Source of the DNA: 62-47 sp051954235
GTDB lineage: Bacteria > Pseudomonadota > Alphaproteobacteria > Rhizobiales > Xanthobacteraceae
Reading direction: 5' to 3'
Length of the DNA stretch: 64,000 nucleotides
Assembly (NCBI GenBank): GCA_051954235.1
Contig: JBQCHY010000013.1
Span: 1-64,000, forward strand
In this document: piece by piece, positions 42,862-51,048 of the stretch
Layout of the letters: each line of letters begins with the position of its first letter
How positions within the stretch are numbered: the first letter of the stretch is position 1
Translations under genes and position numbers: made by a program
Notes under the pieces: generated by a model
What the model saw: the letters and a program-made list of their open reading frames with translations, nothing else
Databases searched by the model: none
What the model was told of the DNA's origin: nothing

Positions 42862-44058
42862 CTACGCGTCGATGACCGCTCCGACTCTGCAGAGTGCATC
42901 GATGGCGGCCTCGGTGTAGCCGTTGTTGCGCAACACTTCGCGGCTGTGCTGGCCGAGATCGGGCGAGGGCGACTGCGCATCTTCCGCGAGGCCCACCACA
43001 CCCGGCGTGCGCGCGGCGTAAACCGGACCGACGCCTGGCGTCTCGATCTTCACAGCACCATGGATCGCCATTACATGCGGATCGGCGATCCACTCGCCGG
43101 GATCGAGGATGCGTTCGGCGATGATATCGGCGGCATGTAAGGCCGCGAGCCATTCGCTCGTGGTTTTCGTCAGCAGCGCCGCGCGGACTTCTGCGATCAG
43201 GACATCGGCCGCATCCGATCGCTTGGCGAAGTTGGCAAACCTTGGATCGGTCGCGAGATCGTCGCGCCCGAGCACCGCACACAGCCTCTGATACTGCGGC
43301 TCGTTCACCAGCGTCACCATCAGCCAGCCGTCCTTGGAGCGGTACGTTCCCGCCGGCACGTTAAGCGCGCGCGGCGCACCGCCTTCGAGCATGAACTCCG
43401 CGAACTTGTGGCCTAGCAGAGCAGCCGTGGTTTGCGTCAAGCTGACGTCGATCCAGCGTCCGGTCCCAACGCTCGCGCGGGCAAACAGCGCGGCGCCGAT
43501 CGCCTGGAATGCATAAGCGCCGGTTGCGACGTCGGAAATCGGCGTGCCGACCCGGTGCGGAATGCCATCGTCGCCGCGATTAATTGAAACAAGGCCGGCA
43601 AAGGCCTGCGCGACGGAGTCGGAGCAGGGCCGAACGGAAGAGGGACCCACCTGCCCGAATCCGCTGACCGACAGATAGATCAACCGCGGATTGGTCCGGC
43701 TCAACTCCTCGTAACCGAGCCCAAGGCGAGCCGCCACGCCGGGCCGAAAGCCCTCGATGAAGATATCGCTGTCCGCTGCCAGACGTTGGGCCACGGCGCG
43801 CGCGTCCGCTGATTTGAGGTCGAGACACAGGCTACGCTTGCCGCGATTGAACACCGACGAGATGGCGGTATGGCAGCCATAGGTGGTGCCGAGCCGCCGC
43901 GACCAGTCGCCCTCGGGCGGCTCGACCTTGATGACGTCGGCGCCGTGAGCGGCCAGCAGCGCGCCGCAATACGGCGAGGCGATGCCTTGGCCGAAGTCGA
44001 GCACCCGAATACCGCGATACGGCGCCTCGTGGGTCGGTCCCATTCCGTCGTGGGGCAT
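42862..44058 (-). CDS. CaiB/BaiF family (class III) CoA-transferase
   Basis: Family members move CoA between carboxylic acids. The 398-residue product starts MPHDGMGPTHEAPYRGI after a GGAG site; the longer frame adds unrelated residues. Motifs include GIRVLDFGQGIASPYCG, ADVIKVEPPEGDWSR, IEGFRPGVAARLGLGYE and GFGQVGP. At the segment IDVSLTQTTAALLG, where formyl-CoA transferase has its catalytic Asp169, the aligned residue looks like Gln. It is divergent from the TRAP transporter genes and probably works with the acyl-CoA synthetase in using the imported acid. Confidence 0.88.
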   Translation of the reverse strand: MPHDGMGPTHEAPYRGIRVLDFGQGIASPYCGALLAAHGADVIKVEPPEGDWSRRLGTTYGCHTAISSVFNRGKRSLCLDLKSADARAVAQRLAADSDIFIEGFRPGVAARLGLGYEELSRTNPRLIYLSVSGFGQVGPSSVRPCSDSVAQAFAGLVSINRGDDGIPHRVGTPISDVATGAYAFQAIGAALFARASVGTGRWIDVSLTQTTAALLGHKFAEFMLEGGAPRALNVPAGTYRSKDGWLMVTLVNEPQYQRLCAVLGRDDLATDPRFANFAKRSDAADVLIAEVRAALLTKTTSEWLAALHAADIIAERILDPGEWIADPHVMAIHGAVKIETPGVGPVYAARTPGVVGLAEDAQSPSPDLGQHSREVLRNNGYTEAAIDALCRVGAVIDA

Positions 44059-44577
44059 TATTGTTCTCCGATATCCAGTCGCGCCTCGTAGGCGGGGTCG
44101 CGGTTCGAAATTCGCGGATTCGATTTCCATCATCGTCCATGCGATCTGGCAACGCCAACGACGCATGGCGCACGTCAATCTGTGGAGTGAAAGTCGGGAG
44201 CGGGCGTTGATCGATCGAGGTTGCGAGACTTGGCATCAAGGGCGCGACCTAAGTTGAAGACGGCTGTGTCGCCAGCGCTCCATCCGAAGCGCTTATCCAT
44301 AATTCGCATAAGGTATATTATGGAATATAAAAGACAACGAAGTTTCAGGGTGTTAGATCGAATTGTTCGTAACGCCGCGCCATCGATGGCTTCCGGCAGT
44401 CGCGCATTCCGCCCGATCCCGCAGCGCTCTGACGCCGCCGCCGTTGCATCGCGGCCTAAAAACGCTTGACCGGACCACCGCGGGATGGTGACGAATAAAC
44501 CCACTGTCCGGGTGACCGGCGCTCAACGTTGTTTCGCAACAATTGGCATTGCAAGAAAAAGATCAGGGAGACGATCG
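44059..44577. other. Divergent control region of the TRAP/CoA cluster
   Basis: A 519-base region with an AT-rich centre in otherwise GC-rich DNA. It separates the CoA-transferase and dctP genes and holds the inverted repeat annotated at 44296-44324. No gene is supported; a start 31 codons upstream of dctP would bury its Tat signal. Confidence 0.55.
44296..44329. promoter_or_regulatory. Candidate operator, TCCATAAT/ATTATGGA inverted repeat
   Basis: A perfect 8-bp inverted repeat (44296-44303 and 44317-44324, 13-base spacer) overlaps a second one (TATATT/AATATA at 44314-44319 and 44324-44329). IclR- and GntR-type regulators bind palindromes with TGGA or TCCA half-sites, and such regulators often control TRAP operons. 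No regulator gene is adjacent, so function is inferred. Confidence 0.4.
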
Positions 44578-45597
44578 ATGCGTTTTTCACGTCGGACTTT
44601 GTTGAAGGCTTCCGCCGCGGCCGGTGTCATGGGCAGCCTTGGAGCGCCGTTGGTCGCGCGGGCTCAACAAGCCGAGTTCATCTACAAGTACGCGAACAAC
44701 CTCCCGGACTCCCATCCGCTGAATGTCCGCGCCAAGGAGATGTCCGCGGCGATCAAGACCGAAACCAACGGCCGCTTCGACCTGCAAATCTTTCCGAACA
44801 ACCAGCTCGGTTCCGACACCGATATGCTCAGCCAGATCCGTTCCGGCGGCGTCGAGTTCTTCACGTTGTCGGGCCTGATCCTGTCTACGTTGGTGCCGGC
44901 GGCCTCGATCAACGGCATCGGCTTCGCGTTCCCGGATTACGCCACGGTCTGGAAGGCCATGGACGGCGATCTCGGCGCCTACGTGCGCGGCCAGATCAAC
45001 AAAGCCAACCTGATCGTGATGGATAAGATCTGGGACAACGGCTTCCGCCAGACCACGTCGTCCACCAAGCCGATCAATGGCCCGGATGACTTCAAGGGCT
45101 TCAAGATCCGCGTGCCGGTGTCGCCGCTGTGGACCTCGATGTTCAAGGCCTTCGACGCGTCGCCGGCCTCGATCAATTTCAGCGAAGTCTACTCGGCGCT
45201 ACAAACCAAGATCGTCGAAGGGCAGGAGAACCCCCTCGCCCTGATCTCGACCGCGAAGCTCTATGAAGTTCAGAAGTATTGCTCGCTCACCAATCACATG
45301 TGGGACGGCTTCTGGTTCCTGGCCAACCGCCGGGCCTGGGAAAAGCTGCCGGCCGACGTGCGCGACATCGTCGCGAAGAACATCAACGCCGCGGCGGTCA
45401 AGGAGCGTGCCGATACCGAGAAACTCAATGCCACGGTGATGGAGGAGTTGAAGGGCAAGGGTCTCGTTTTCAATCAGCCCGAGGTGACGCCGTTCCGCCA
45501 GAAGCTGCGTGACGCCAAGTTCTACGCCGAGTGGAAGGGCAAGTACGGCGACCAGGCGTGGGAGTTGCTGGAGAAGTCAGTCGGCAAGCTCGCCTAA
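44578..45597 (+). CDS. TRAP transporter solute-binding protein (DctP family), Tat-exported
   Basis: The 339-residue periplasmic receptor of a TRAP transporter. It begins with a twin-arginine signal (SRRTLLKASAAAGV, 4-17) cleaved near ARAQQ, directly after an AGGGAG ribosome-binding site. Family segments include LPDSHPLNVRAKEMSAAI, IFPNNQLGSDTDMLSQIRSG, the carboxylate-binding arginine in FKGFKIRVPVSPLW, and EVYSALQTKIVEGQENPLA. The ligand is probably an organic acid, but its identity cannot be read. It is followed after 26 bases by the fused membrane subunit. Confidence 0.93.
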   Translation: MRFSRRTLLKASAAAGVMGSLGAPLVARAQQAEFIYKYANNLPDSHPLNVRAKEMSAAIKTETNGRFDLQIFPNNQLGSDTDMLSQIRSGGVEFFTLSGLILSTLVPAASINGIGFAFPDYATVWKAMDGDLGAYVRGQINKANLIVMDKIWDNGFRQTTSSTKPINGPDDFKGFKIRVPVSPLWTSMFKAFDASPASINFSEVYSALQTKIVEGQENPLALISTAKLYEVQKYCSLTNHMWDGFWFLANRRAWEKLPADVRDIVAKNINAAAVKERADTEKLNATVMEELKGKGLVFNQPEVTPFRQKLRDAKFYAEWKGKYGDQAWELLEKSVGKLA

Positions 45598-45623
45598 GCT
45601 GCCGCGCGTAACGGATCGCGACG

Positions 45624-47507
45624 GTGCACACTGAAGGATCGGAACTGCCGGTCGGCGCGGGGGCTCTAACACCTCCGCGCCGCTCGGCGTTGGGCACGCT
45701 CGACCGCTGGCTTGGGTTGCTGGTGGAAATCCCGACGGCGTTGCTGGTGGTGGTCGAGATCATCATTCTGTTTGCCGGCGTGGTGTCGCGTTACGTCTTT
45801 CACAGCCCGCTGATCTGGTCGGACGAACTGGCCTCGATCCTGTTTCTCTGGCTCGCTATGCTGGGTGCCGTCGTCGCGCTCCGCCGCTCCGAGCATATGC
45901 GGATGACGGCGCTGGTCGCCGGCTCACAGCCGGCAATACGAGCCTATCTCGAGACCGTAGCGATCTGTTCGGCGCTGGCATTCCTGACGCTGATCGCCCT
46001 GCCATCGTGGGAATATGCCTACGAGGAAAGCTTCATCACCACGCCGGCGCTGGAGATATCCAATAGCTGGCGCGCCGCCGCGCTTCCGGTCGGCATCGGC
46101 TTGATGGCGGTGTTCGCCCTGCTCCAACTGGCGCGCATCCGCAACGTCCGGATGCTGTTCGCGGCCGTGGCTACTGTGGCCATCGCAATCGCCGCGTTGT
46201 GGTTGCTCCAGCCGTGGCTGCGGCAACTCGGCAACCTGAACCTGATCATCTTTTTCGTGCTGGTGGCCGGCTCCTGCGTGCTGGCGGGCGTGCCGATTGC
46301 ATTCGCATTTGGCCTGTCTGTGCTGGGCTATCTGGCGCTGACGACGCATACGCCGCTGATGGTGCTGGTCGGCCGGATGGACGAGGGCATGAGCCATCTC
46401 ATCCTGCTCGCGGTGCCGCTGTTCGTCTTCCTTGGACTGCTGATCGAGATGACCGGCATGGCGCGCGCTATGGTCGGCTTTCTCGCCAACCTGCTCGGCC
46501 ATGTCCGTGGCGGCCTGCATTACGTGCTGATCGGCGCGATGTATCTCGTGTCCGGCATTTCCGGCTCGAAGGCTGCCGACATGGCGGCCGTGGCGCCGGT
46601 GCTGTTTCCTGAAATGAAGGCGCGCGGCGCAAAGCCGGGCGATCTCGTCGCCCTGCTCTCGGCCACCGGCGCGCAGACAGAAACCATTCCGCCGAGCCTA
46701 GTGCTGATCACCATCGGCTCCGTCACCGGCGTATCGATCGCCGCGCTGTTCACCGGGGGCATGTTGCCGGGCGCAGTGCTGGCGGTGACGCTATCGGCGC
46801 TGGTGTGGTGGCGCTATCGCCACGAAGACCTCGGACACGTCCAGAAGGTCGGCCTGCCGGAAATCCTCCGCAGTTTCATCGTCGCCCTGCCCGCATTGGC
46901 CCTGCCGTTCGTGATCCGCGCCGCCGTGGTCGAAGGCGTCGCCACCGCGACCGAAGTGTCGACCATCGGCATCGTCTATGCCCTGGTGATCGGCCTCGTT
47001 ATCTACCGGCAATTCGATTGGCGGCGCCTGCGCCCGATGCTGATCGAAACGGCAAGCCTGTCGGGCGCGATCCTGTTCATCATCGGCACCGCGACCGGCA
47101 TGGCGTGGGGCCTGACTCAATCCGGTTTCTCGCGGTCGCTGGCGGCGGCGATGACCGGCCTGCCCGGCGGCTCGGCCACCTTCATCGCGGTGTCGATCAT
47201 TGCCTTCATGGTGCTCGGCAGCGTGCTGGAAGGCATTCCGGCGATCGTGCTGTTCGGCCCGCTGCTGTTTCCGATCGCTCAGGCGGTCGGTGTGCACGAG
47301 GTCCATTATGCGATGATCGTGATCCTCGCGATGGGAATCGGATTGTTCGCGCCGCCATTCGGCGTAGGCTATTATGCGGCTTGTGCGGTCGGGCGCGTCG
47401 ATCCTGCCGAGGGCGTGAAACCGATCCTTGGCTACATGCTGGCGCTGCTGATCGGACTGATCATGGTTGCGGCTGTTCCGTGGATATCGATCGGGTTTAT
47501 AAAATGA
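45624..47507 (+). CDS. TRAP transporter fused small and large membrane subunits (DctQM)
   Basis: A 627-residue protein in which DctQ (about 25-180, four membrane segments, with HSPLIWSDELASILFLWLAMLG) is joined to the DctM channel (about 205-627, FALLVAGVPIAFAFGLSVLG-like start, LVSGISGSKAADMAAVAPVLF, LSATGAQTETIPPSLVLITIG). It couples sodium flux to uptake of the solute delivered by DctP. The start is GTG with no ATG candidate before the DctQ domain. Between the two halves is an extra hydrophobic segment typical of natural QM fusions. Confidence 0.93.
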   Translation: MHTEGSELPVGAGALTPPRRSALGTLDRWLGLLVEIPTALLVVVEIIILFAGVVSRYVFHSPLIWSDELASILFLWLAMLGAVVALRRSEHMRMTALVAGSQPAIRAYLETVAICSALAFLTLIALPSWEYAYEESFITTPALEISNSWRAAALPVGIGLMAVFALLQLARIRNVRMLFAAVATVAIAIAALWLLQPWLRQLGNLNLIIFFVLVAGSCVLAGVPIAFAFGLSVLGYLALTTHTPLMVLVGRMDEGMSHLILLAVPLFVFLGLLIEMTGMARAMVGFLANLLGHVRGGLHYVLIGAMYLVSGISGSKAADMAAVAPVLFPEMKARGAKPGDLVALLSATGAQTETIPPSLVLITIGSVTGVSIAALFTGGMLPGAVLAVTLSALVWWRYRHEDLGHVQKVGLPEILRSFIVALPALALPFVIRAAVVEGVATATEVSTIGIVYALVIGLVIYRQFDWRRLRPMLIETASLSGAILFIIGTATGMAWGLTQSGFSRSLAAAMTGLPGGSATFIAVSIIAFMVLGSVLEGIPAIVLFGPLLFPIAQAVGVHEVHYAMIVILAMGIGLFAPPFGVGYYAACAVGRVDPAEGVKPILGYMLALLIGLIMVAAVPWISIGFIK

Positions 47508-47549
47508 GCAATTCCAAAATCTTGTGACAGTAACTTCAATCGCTTTATT

Positions 47550-47567
47550 AGAGGGACTGCACCCTCT
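47550..47567 (+). terminator. Weak hairpin after the TRAP membrane subunit gene
   Basis: AGAGGG and CCCTCT flank a six-base loop in an AT-rich 100-base gap before the acyl-CoA synthetase gene. No T-run follows, so partial attenuation is the most that can be suggested. Confidence 0.25.
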
Positions 47568-47619
47568 GATGAATTAGATTGAATAAATTCCATAAGATTT
47601 TGATTAAGCGGTGGCTTTC

Positions 47620-49272
47620 ATGAAAGACAATAGCAATCCGTATAATGTCGGCCTCGACAAGAACGCCGCTAATTTCGTGCCATTGTCGCCCCTCAGCTTC
47701 CTGTTCAGAACCGCCGCGGTCTATCCGAACCACCTCAGCACCGTTTACGAGGATCGCTCCTTTACCTGGTCGCAGATGCTCGAACGTTGCCGGCGCGTTG
47801 CCTCGTTCCTGAGCGCGCGCGGCATCGGACGCGGCGACACGGTTGCTGCGATGCTGCCGAACATCCCGGCGATGAACGAGGCGCATTTCGCCGTGCCGAT
47901 GACCGGCGGCGTGCTCAACGCGCTCAACATCCGGCTCGATGCGTCCGCAATCGCATTCCAGCTCGACCACGGCGGCGCCAAGATCATCTTTGTCGATCCG
48001 GAGTTTGCCGACGTCATCACTGAGGCCCTCACCCTGATGAAGGGGCCGAAGCCGTTCGTTATCGATGTCGATGATGCCGCTTTCGAAGGTGGTCGTCGCA
48101 TCGGCGAGATCGAGTACGAGGCCGTGGTTGTCGCGGGCGATCCGAACTTCGTCCCGGTGACGCCGCAGGACGAATGGGAGGCCATCGCGCTTGGCTACAC
48201 GTCCGGCACTACTGGCAACCCGAAGGGCGTGGTGACGCATCATCGCGGCGCGTACCTCAATGCCGTCAGCAATATCCTTGCCGGCAATCTGGGACAGCAC
48301 CCGTCCTATCTCTGGACCCTGCCGATGTTCCATTGCAACGGCTGGTGCTTCCCGTGGACCGTCGCGGCGGCGGCCGGCGTCAATGTCTGCCTGCGCAAGG
48401 TCGATCCGGCAAAGATCTTCGAAGTGATTCCGAAGCACGGCGTCACCCACATGTGTGGCGCGCCGATCGTCTACAACACGCTGATCAACGCGCCCGGCGC
48501 GCCCAAGCCGAAACCGGGCGACCGCCCGGTCATCGGTCTCATCGCGGGCGCGGCGCCGCCGGTCGCGGTGCTGGCGGGAGCCGAGAACATCGGCATCAAA
48601 CTGGTCCACGTCTACGGCCTGACCGAGGTTTATGGCCCGGCATCGGTCTGTGCCGAACAGCCCGGCTGGGACGACCTGCCGGCCGATCAGCGCGCGCAGC
48701 TCAAGCGCCGCCAGGGCGTCGCCTACCCGCTTCAGGAAGCGGTCACGGTGCTCGACCCTGAAACCATGCGCGAAGTGCCACGCGACGGCGAAACCATCGG
48801 CGAGGTGATGTTCCGCGGCAATGTTGTCATGAAGGGCTATCTGAAGAACGAAGCCGCGACCAAGGAGGCCTTCGAGGGCGGCTGGTTTCACACCGGCGAC
48901 CTCGGCGTGCTCGATCACGATGGCTACGTCATCATCAAGGATCGCTCCAAGGACATCATCATCTCGGGTGGCGAGAACGTGTCGTCGGTCGAAGTCGAGG
49001 ACGTGCTCTACAAGCACCCGGCGGTGTTGTTCGCCGCCGTCGTCGCCAAGCCCGATCCAAAGTGGGGCGAAGTGCCCTGCGCCTTCGTCGAACTGAAAGA
49101 CGGTGCCACCGCGACCGAAGCGGACATCATCGCCTTCTGCCGCGAGCAGATGCCGGGCTTCAAGACGCCGAAGGCGGTCGTGTTCGGCGTCATCCCGAAA
49201 ACATCGACCGGCAAGATCCAGAAATTCATGCTGCGCAATCAGGTGAATTCGGCAAAGGCGATTTCGGCGTGA
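47620..49272 (+). CDS. AMP-forming acyl-CoA synthetase
   Basis: An ANL-superfamily enzyme that activates a carboxylic acid to its CoA ester via an acyl-adenylate. The 550 residues carry the P-loop YTSGTTGNPKGVVTHHRG, the A5-type motif VYGLTEVYGP, GGWFHTGDLGVLDHDGY, KDIIISGGENVSSVEVE, and the C-terminal catalytic lysine in KTSTGKIQKFML. The acid may be medium-chain or aromatic. ATG was chosen; an in-frame GTG lies three codons upstream and neither has a strong ribosome-binding site. Position after the TRAP genes suggests that the imported acid is its substrate. Confidence 0.92.
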   Translation: MKDNSNPYNVGLDKNAANFVPLSPLSFLFRTAAVYPNHLSTVYEDRSFTWSQMLERCRRVASFLSARGIGRGDTVAAMLPNIPAMNEAHFAVPMTGGVLNALNIRLDASAIAFQLDHGGAKIIFVDPEFADVITEALTLMKGPKPFVIDVDDAAFEGGRRIGEIEYEAVVVAGDPNFVPVTPQDEWEAIALGYTSGTTGNPKGVVTHHRGAYLNAVSNILAGNLGQHPSYLWTLPMFHCNGWCFPWTVAAAAGVNVCLRKVDPAKIFEVIPKHGVTHMCGAPIVYNTLINAPGAPKPKPGDRPVIGLIAGAAPPVAVLAGAENIGIKLVHVYGLTEVYGPASVCAEQPGWDDLPADQRAQLKRRQGVAYPLQEAVTVLDPETMREVPRDGETIGEVMFRGNVVMKGYLKNEAATKEAFEGGWFHTGDLGVLDHDGYVIIKDRSKDIIISGGENVSSVEVEDVLYKHPAVLFAAVVAKPDPKWGEVPCAFVELKDGATATEADIIAFCREQMPGFKTPKAVVFGVIPKTSTGKIQKFMLRNQVNSAKAISA

Positions 49273-49333
49273 AGGGCTGAATTGGAAAATCGTCCGGCTC
49301 TTCAACTCTCTCCAAAGGATGACCACCCCTCCA

Positions 49334-49428
49334 CCGTCATGCCCGGCCTTGTGCCGGGCATCCACGTCCTTCCAGACGTGCTGATCGTTTCAAGACGTGG
49401 ATGGCCGGGACGAGCCCGGCCATGACGG
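49334..49428. repeat. Palindromic intergenic repeat, CCGTCATGCCCGGC family
   Basis: Outer arms CCGTCATGCCCGGC and GCCCGGCCATGACGG and inner arms CCACGTC/GACGTGG form a long palindrome between the convergent acyl-CoA synthetase and MBL-hydrolase genes. This is a second repeat family, different from the one in the suf operon. It probably acts as a bidirectional terminator. Confidence 0.75.
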
Positions 49429-49449
49429 ATAGAGCCGAAGGATTTAGGC

Positions 49450-50253
49450 CTAGTCGGAACTTAGCGTTAGCCGCATCCCGTCGTAGGCCGGGATGACGCC
49501 GGGCGGCAGTTCTTTCCGCAGCACCTCGTAGTCGAGGTCAGCATGCATGTTGGTGATGACGGCACGCTTCGGCTTGAAGCGATCGATCCACTTCAATGCG
49601 TCGCGCACGCTGAAATGGCTCGGGTGCTGCGCGTAACGCAGGCCGTCGACGATCCACACATCGAGCGCTTCTAGCGCAGGCCAACTCTCTTCCGGAATGT
49701 CGTGCAAGTCCGGCGTATAGGCGACGTCACCGATACGATAGCCGAGTGCCGGGATGTTGCCGTGTTGAACAAGAAAGGCTGTCAGCGTTAGCGGCCCGCC
49801 TTTGCCGTCGATGGTGCGGCTTTCGCCGGCTTCGATCGCGCGATTGTCGAGGATCGGCGGATAGTCGCTACCGGGCGGCGAGATGAAGCAATAGGAGAAA
49901 CGCGACAGGATATCCTTGCTGGTCGACTGGTTGAGATAGACCGGGATGCGGCGGCGCTGATGCAGCACGACCGAACGCAGATCGTCGATGCCGTGGGTCT
50001 GGTCGGCATGTTCATGCGTCAGGAACACTGCGTCGATATGATCGACATCGGCATCGATCAACTGCTCGCGCAAGTCCGGCGAGGTGTCGATCACCACGCG
50101 GGTGATGCCCTGCTCCGAGCGCCGCTCCGCCATCATCGAGCATCGCCGCCGCCGGTTCTTCGGATTGGATGGGTCGCATGCGCCCCACCCCAGCGCCGGG
50201 CGCGGCACGCCGGCGGACGAACCGCAGCCGAGAATGGTAAGCGTGGTCGTCAT
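49450..50253 (-). CDS. Metallo-beta-lactamase-fold hydrolase (PhnP-like)
   Basis: A 267-residue MBL-fold protein. It starts MTTTLTILGCGSSAGVPRP, has a basic cysteine-containing segment (NPKNRRRRCSMM), and carries the metal motif THEHADQTHGIDDLR, with further ligands in AFLVQHGNIP, ITNMHADLDY and the Asp of IVDGLRY. The closest characterised relatives are cyclic-phosphate phosphodiesterases such as PhnP. It overlaps tatD by four bases and closes the dac-tmk-holB-metG-tatD block, a linkage common in alphaproteobacteria. Confidence 0.88.
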   Translation of the reverse strand: MTTTLTILGCGSSAGVPRPALGWGACDPSNPKNRRRRCSMMAERRSEQGITRVVIDTSPDLREQLIDADVDHIDAVFLTHEHADQTHGIDDLRSVVLHQRRRIPVYLNQSTSKDILSRFSYCFISPPGSDYPPILDNRAIEAGESRTIDGKGGPLTLTAFLVQHGNIPALGYRIGDVAYTPDLHDIPEESWPALEALDVWIVDGLRYAQHPSHFSVRDALKWIDRFKPKRAVITNMHADLDYEVLRKELPPGVIPAYDGMRLTLSSD

Positions 50254-51035
50254 ACGGTCGGTGCCGGCACTTTGCTGAACAGGCGAAAGAAGTTTTCCGT
50301 CGTCTGTCGTGCGATCTCGTCAGGCGAAACGCCGCGCGCGTCCGCCAGCACCTTCGCGACATCGACGACATAGGCAGGCTCGTTGCGCTTGCCGCGATGC
50401 TTCCCCGGCGCGAGATACGGAGAATCAGTTTCGACCATGATACGGTCGGCTGGCAACTCGGCGGCAAGATCGCGCAAGGCCTGCGACTTCTTGAAGGTGA
50501 TGATGCCGGTGAACGAGATCGACAGCCCGAGATCGATTGCTTTCATCGCAAGCTCACGGCCGCCGGTGTAGCAATGCAGCACCGCGCGAAACGGTCCTTT
50601 CGCTATCTCGTCGTCGAGAATGCGGCCGCAGGCTTCATCCGCTTCGCGGGTGTGGATCACCAGCGGCAGGCCGGTCGCGCGCGCTGCCGCAATATGCGCG
50701 CGAAAGCCGCGCTCTTGCGCATCCGGCGAACCGTTGTCGTAAAAATTATCGAGTCCTGCCTCGCCGAGTGCAACAACTTTCGGATGCTGAGTGAGCGCGA
50801 TCAGTTCGTCCGGCGTGATGCCGTCTTCCTCGTCGGCGTGGTGCGGGTGCGTACCGACCGAGCAATAGACATTCGGAAAGCGATCCACGATCGCGCGCAA
50901 CTTGTCCTGCTCCCTCACCCGCGTCGAAATCGTCACCATACGGCCGACACCCGCCGCCTCGGCACGCGCGACGACGGCGTCGAGTTCCTCAGTGAAGTCG
51001 GGAAAATCGAGATGACAGTGACTATCAATCAGCAT
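50250..51035 (-). CDS. tatD: TatD-family metal-dependent DNase
   Basis: A 261-residue TIM-barrel hydrolase. Metal ligands are seen in MLIDSHCHLDFP, the catalytic Glu of ALGEAGLDNFYD, LVIHTREADEAC, LHCYTGGRE and MVETDSPYLAPGKHRGKRN. TatD proteins degrade DNA 3'-5' and are linked to repair and oxidative stress; the alternative name is YcfH. The 45 upstream in-frame residues belong to metG read in another frame, so MLIDSH is the start. It begins 13 bases after metG. Confidence 0.93.
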   Translation of the reverse strand: MLIDSHCHLDFPDFTEELDAVVARAEAAGVGRMVTISTRVREQDKLRAIVDRFPNVYCSVGTHPHHADEEDGITPDELIALTQHPKVVALGEAGLDNFYDNGSPDAQERGFRAHIAAARATGLPLVIHTREADEACGRILDDEIAKGPFRAVLHCYTGGRELAMKAIDLGLSISFTGIITFKKSQALRDLAAELPADRIMVETDSPYLAPGKHRGKRNEPAYVVDVAKVLADARGVSPDEIARQTTENFFRLFSKVPAPTV

Positions 51036-51048
51036 CGTGGGTAACGGC

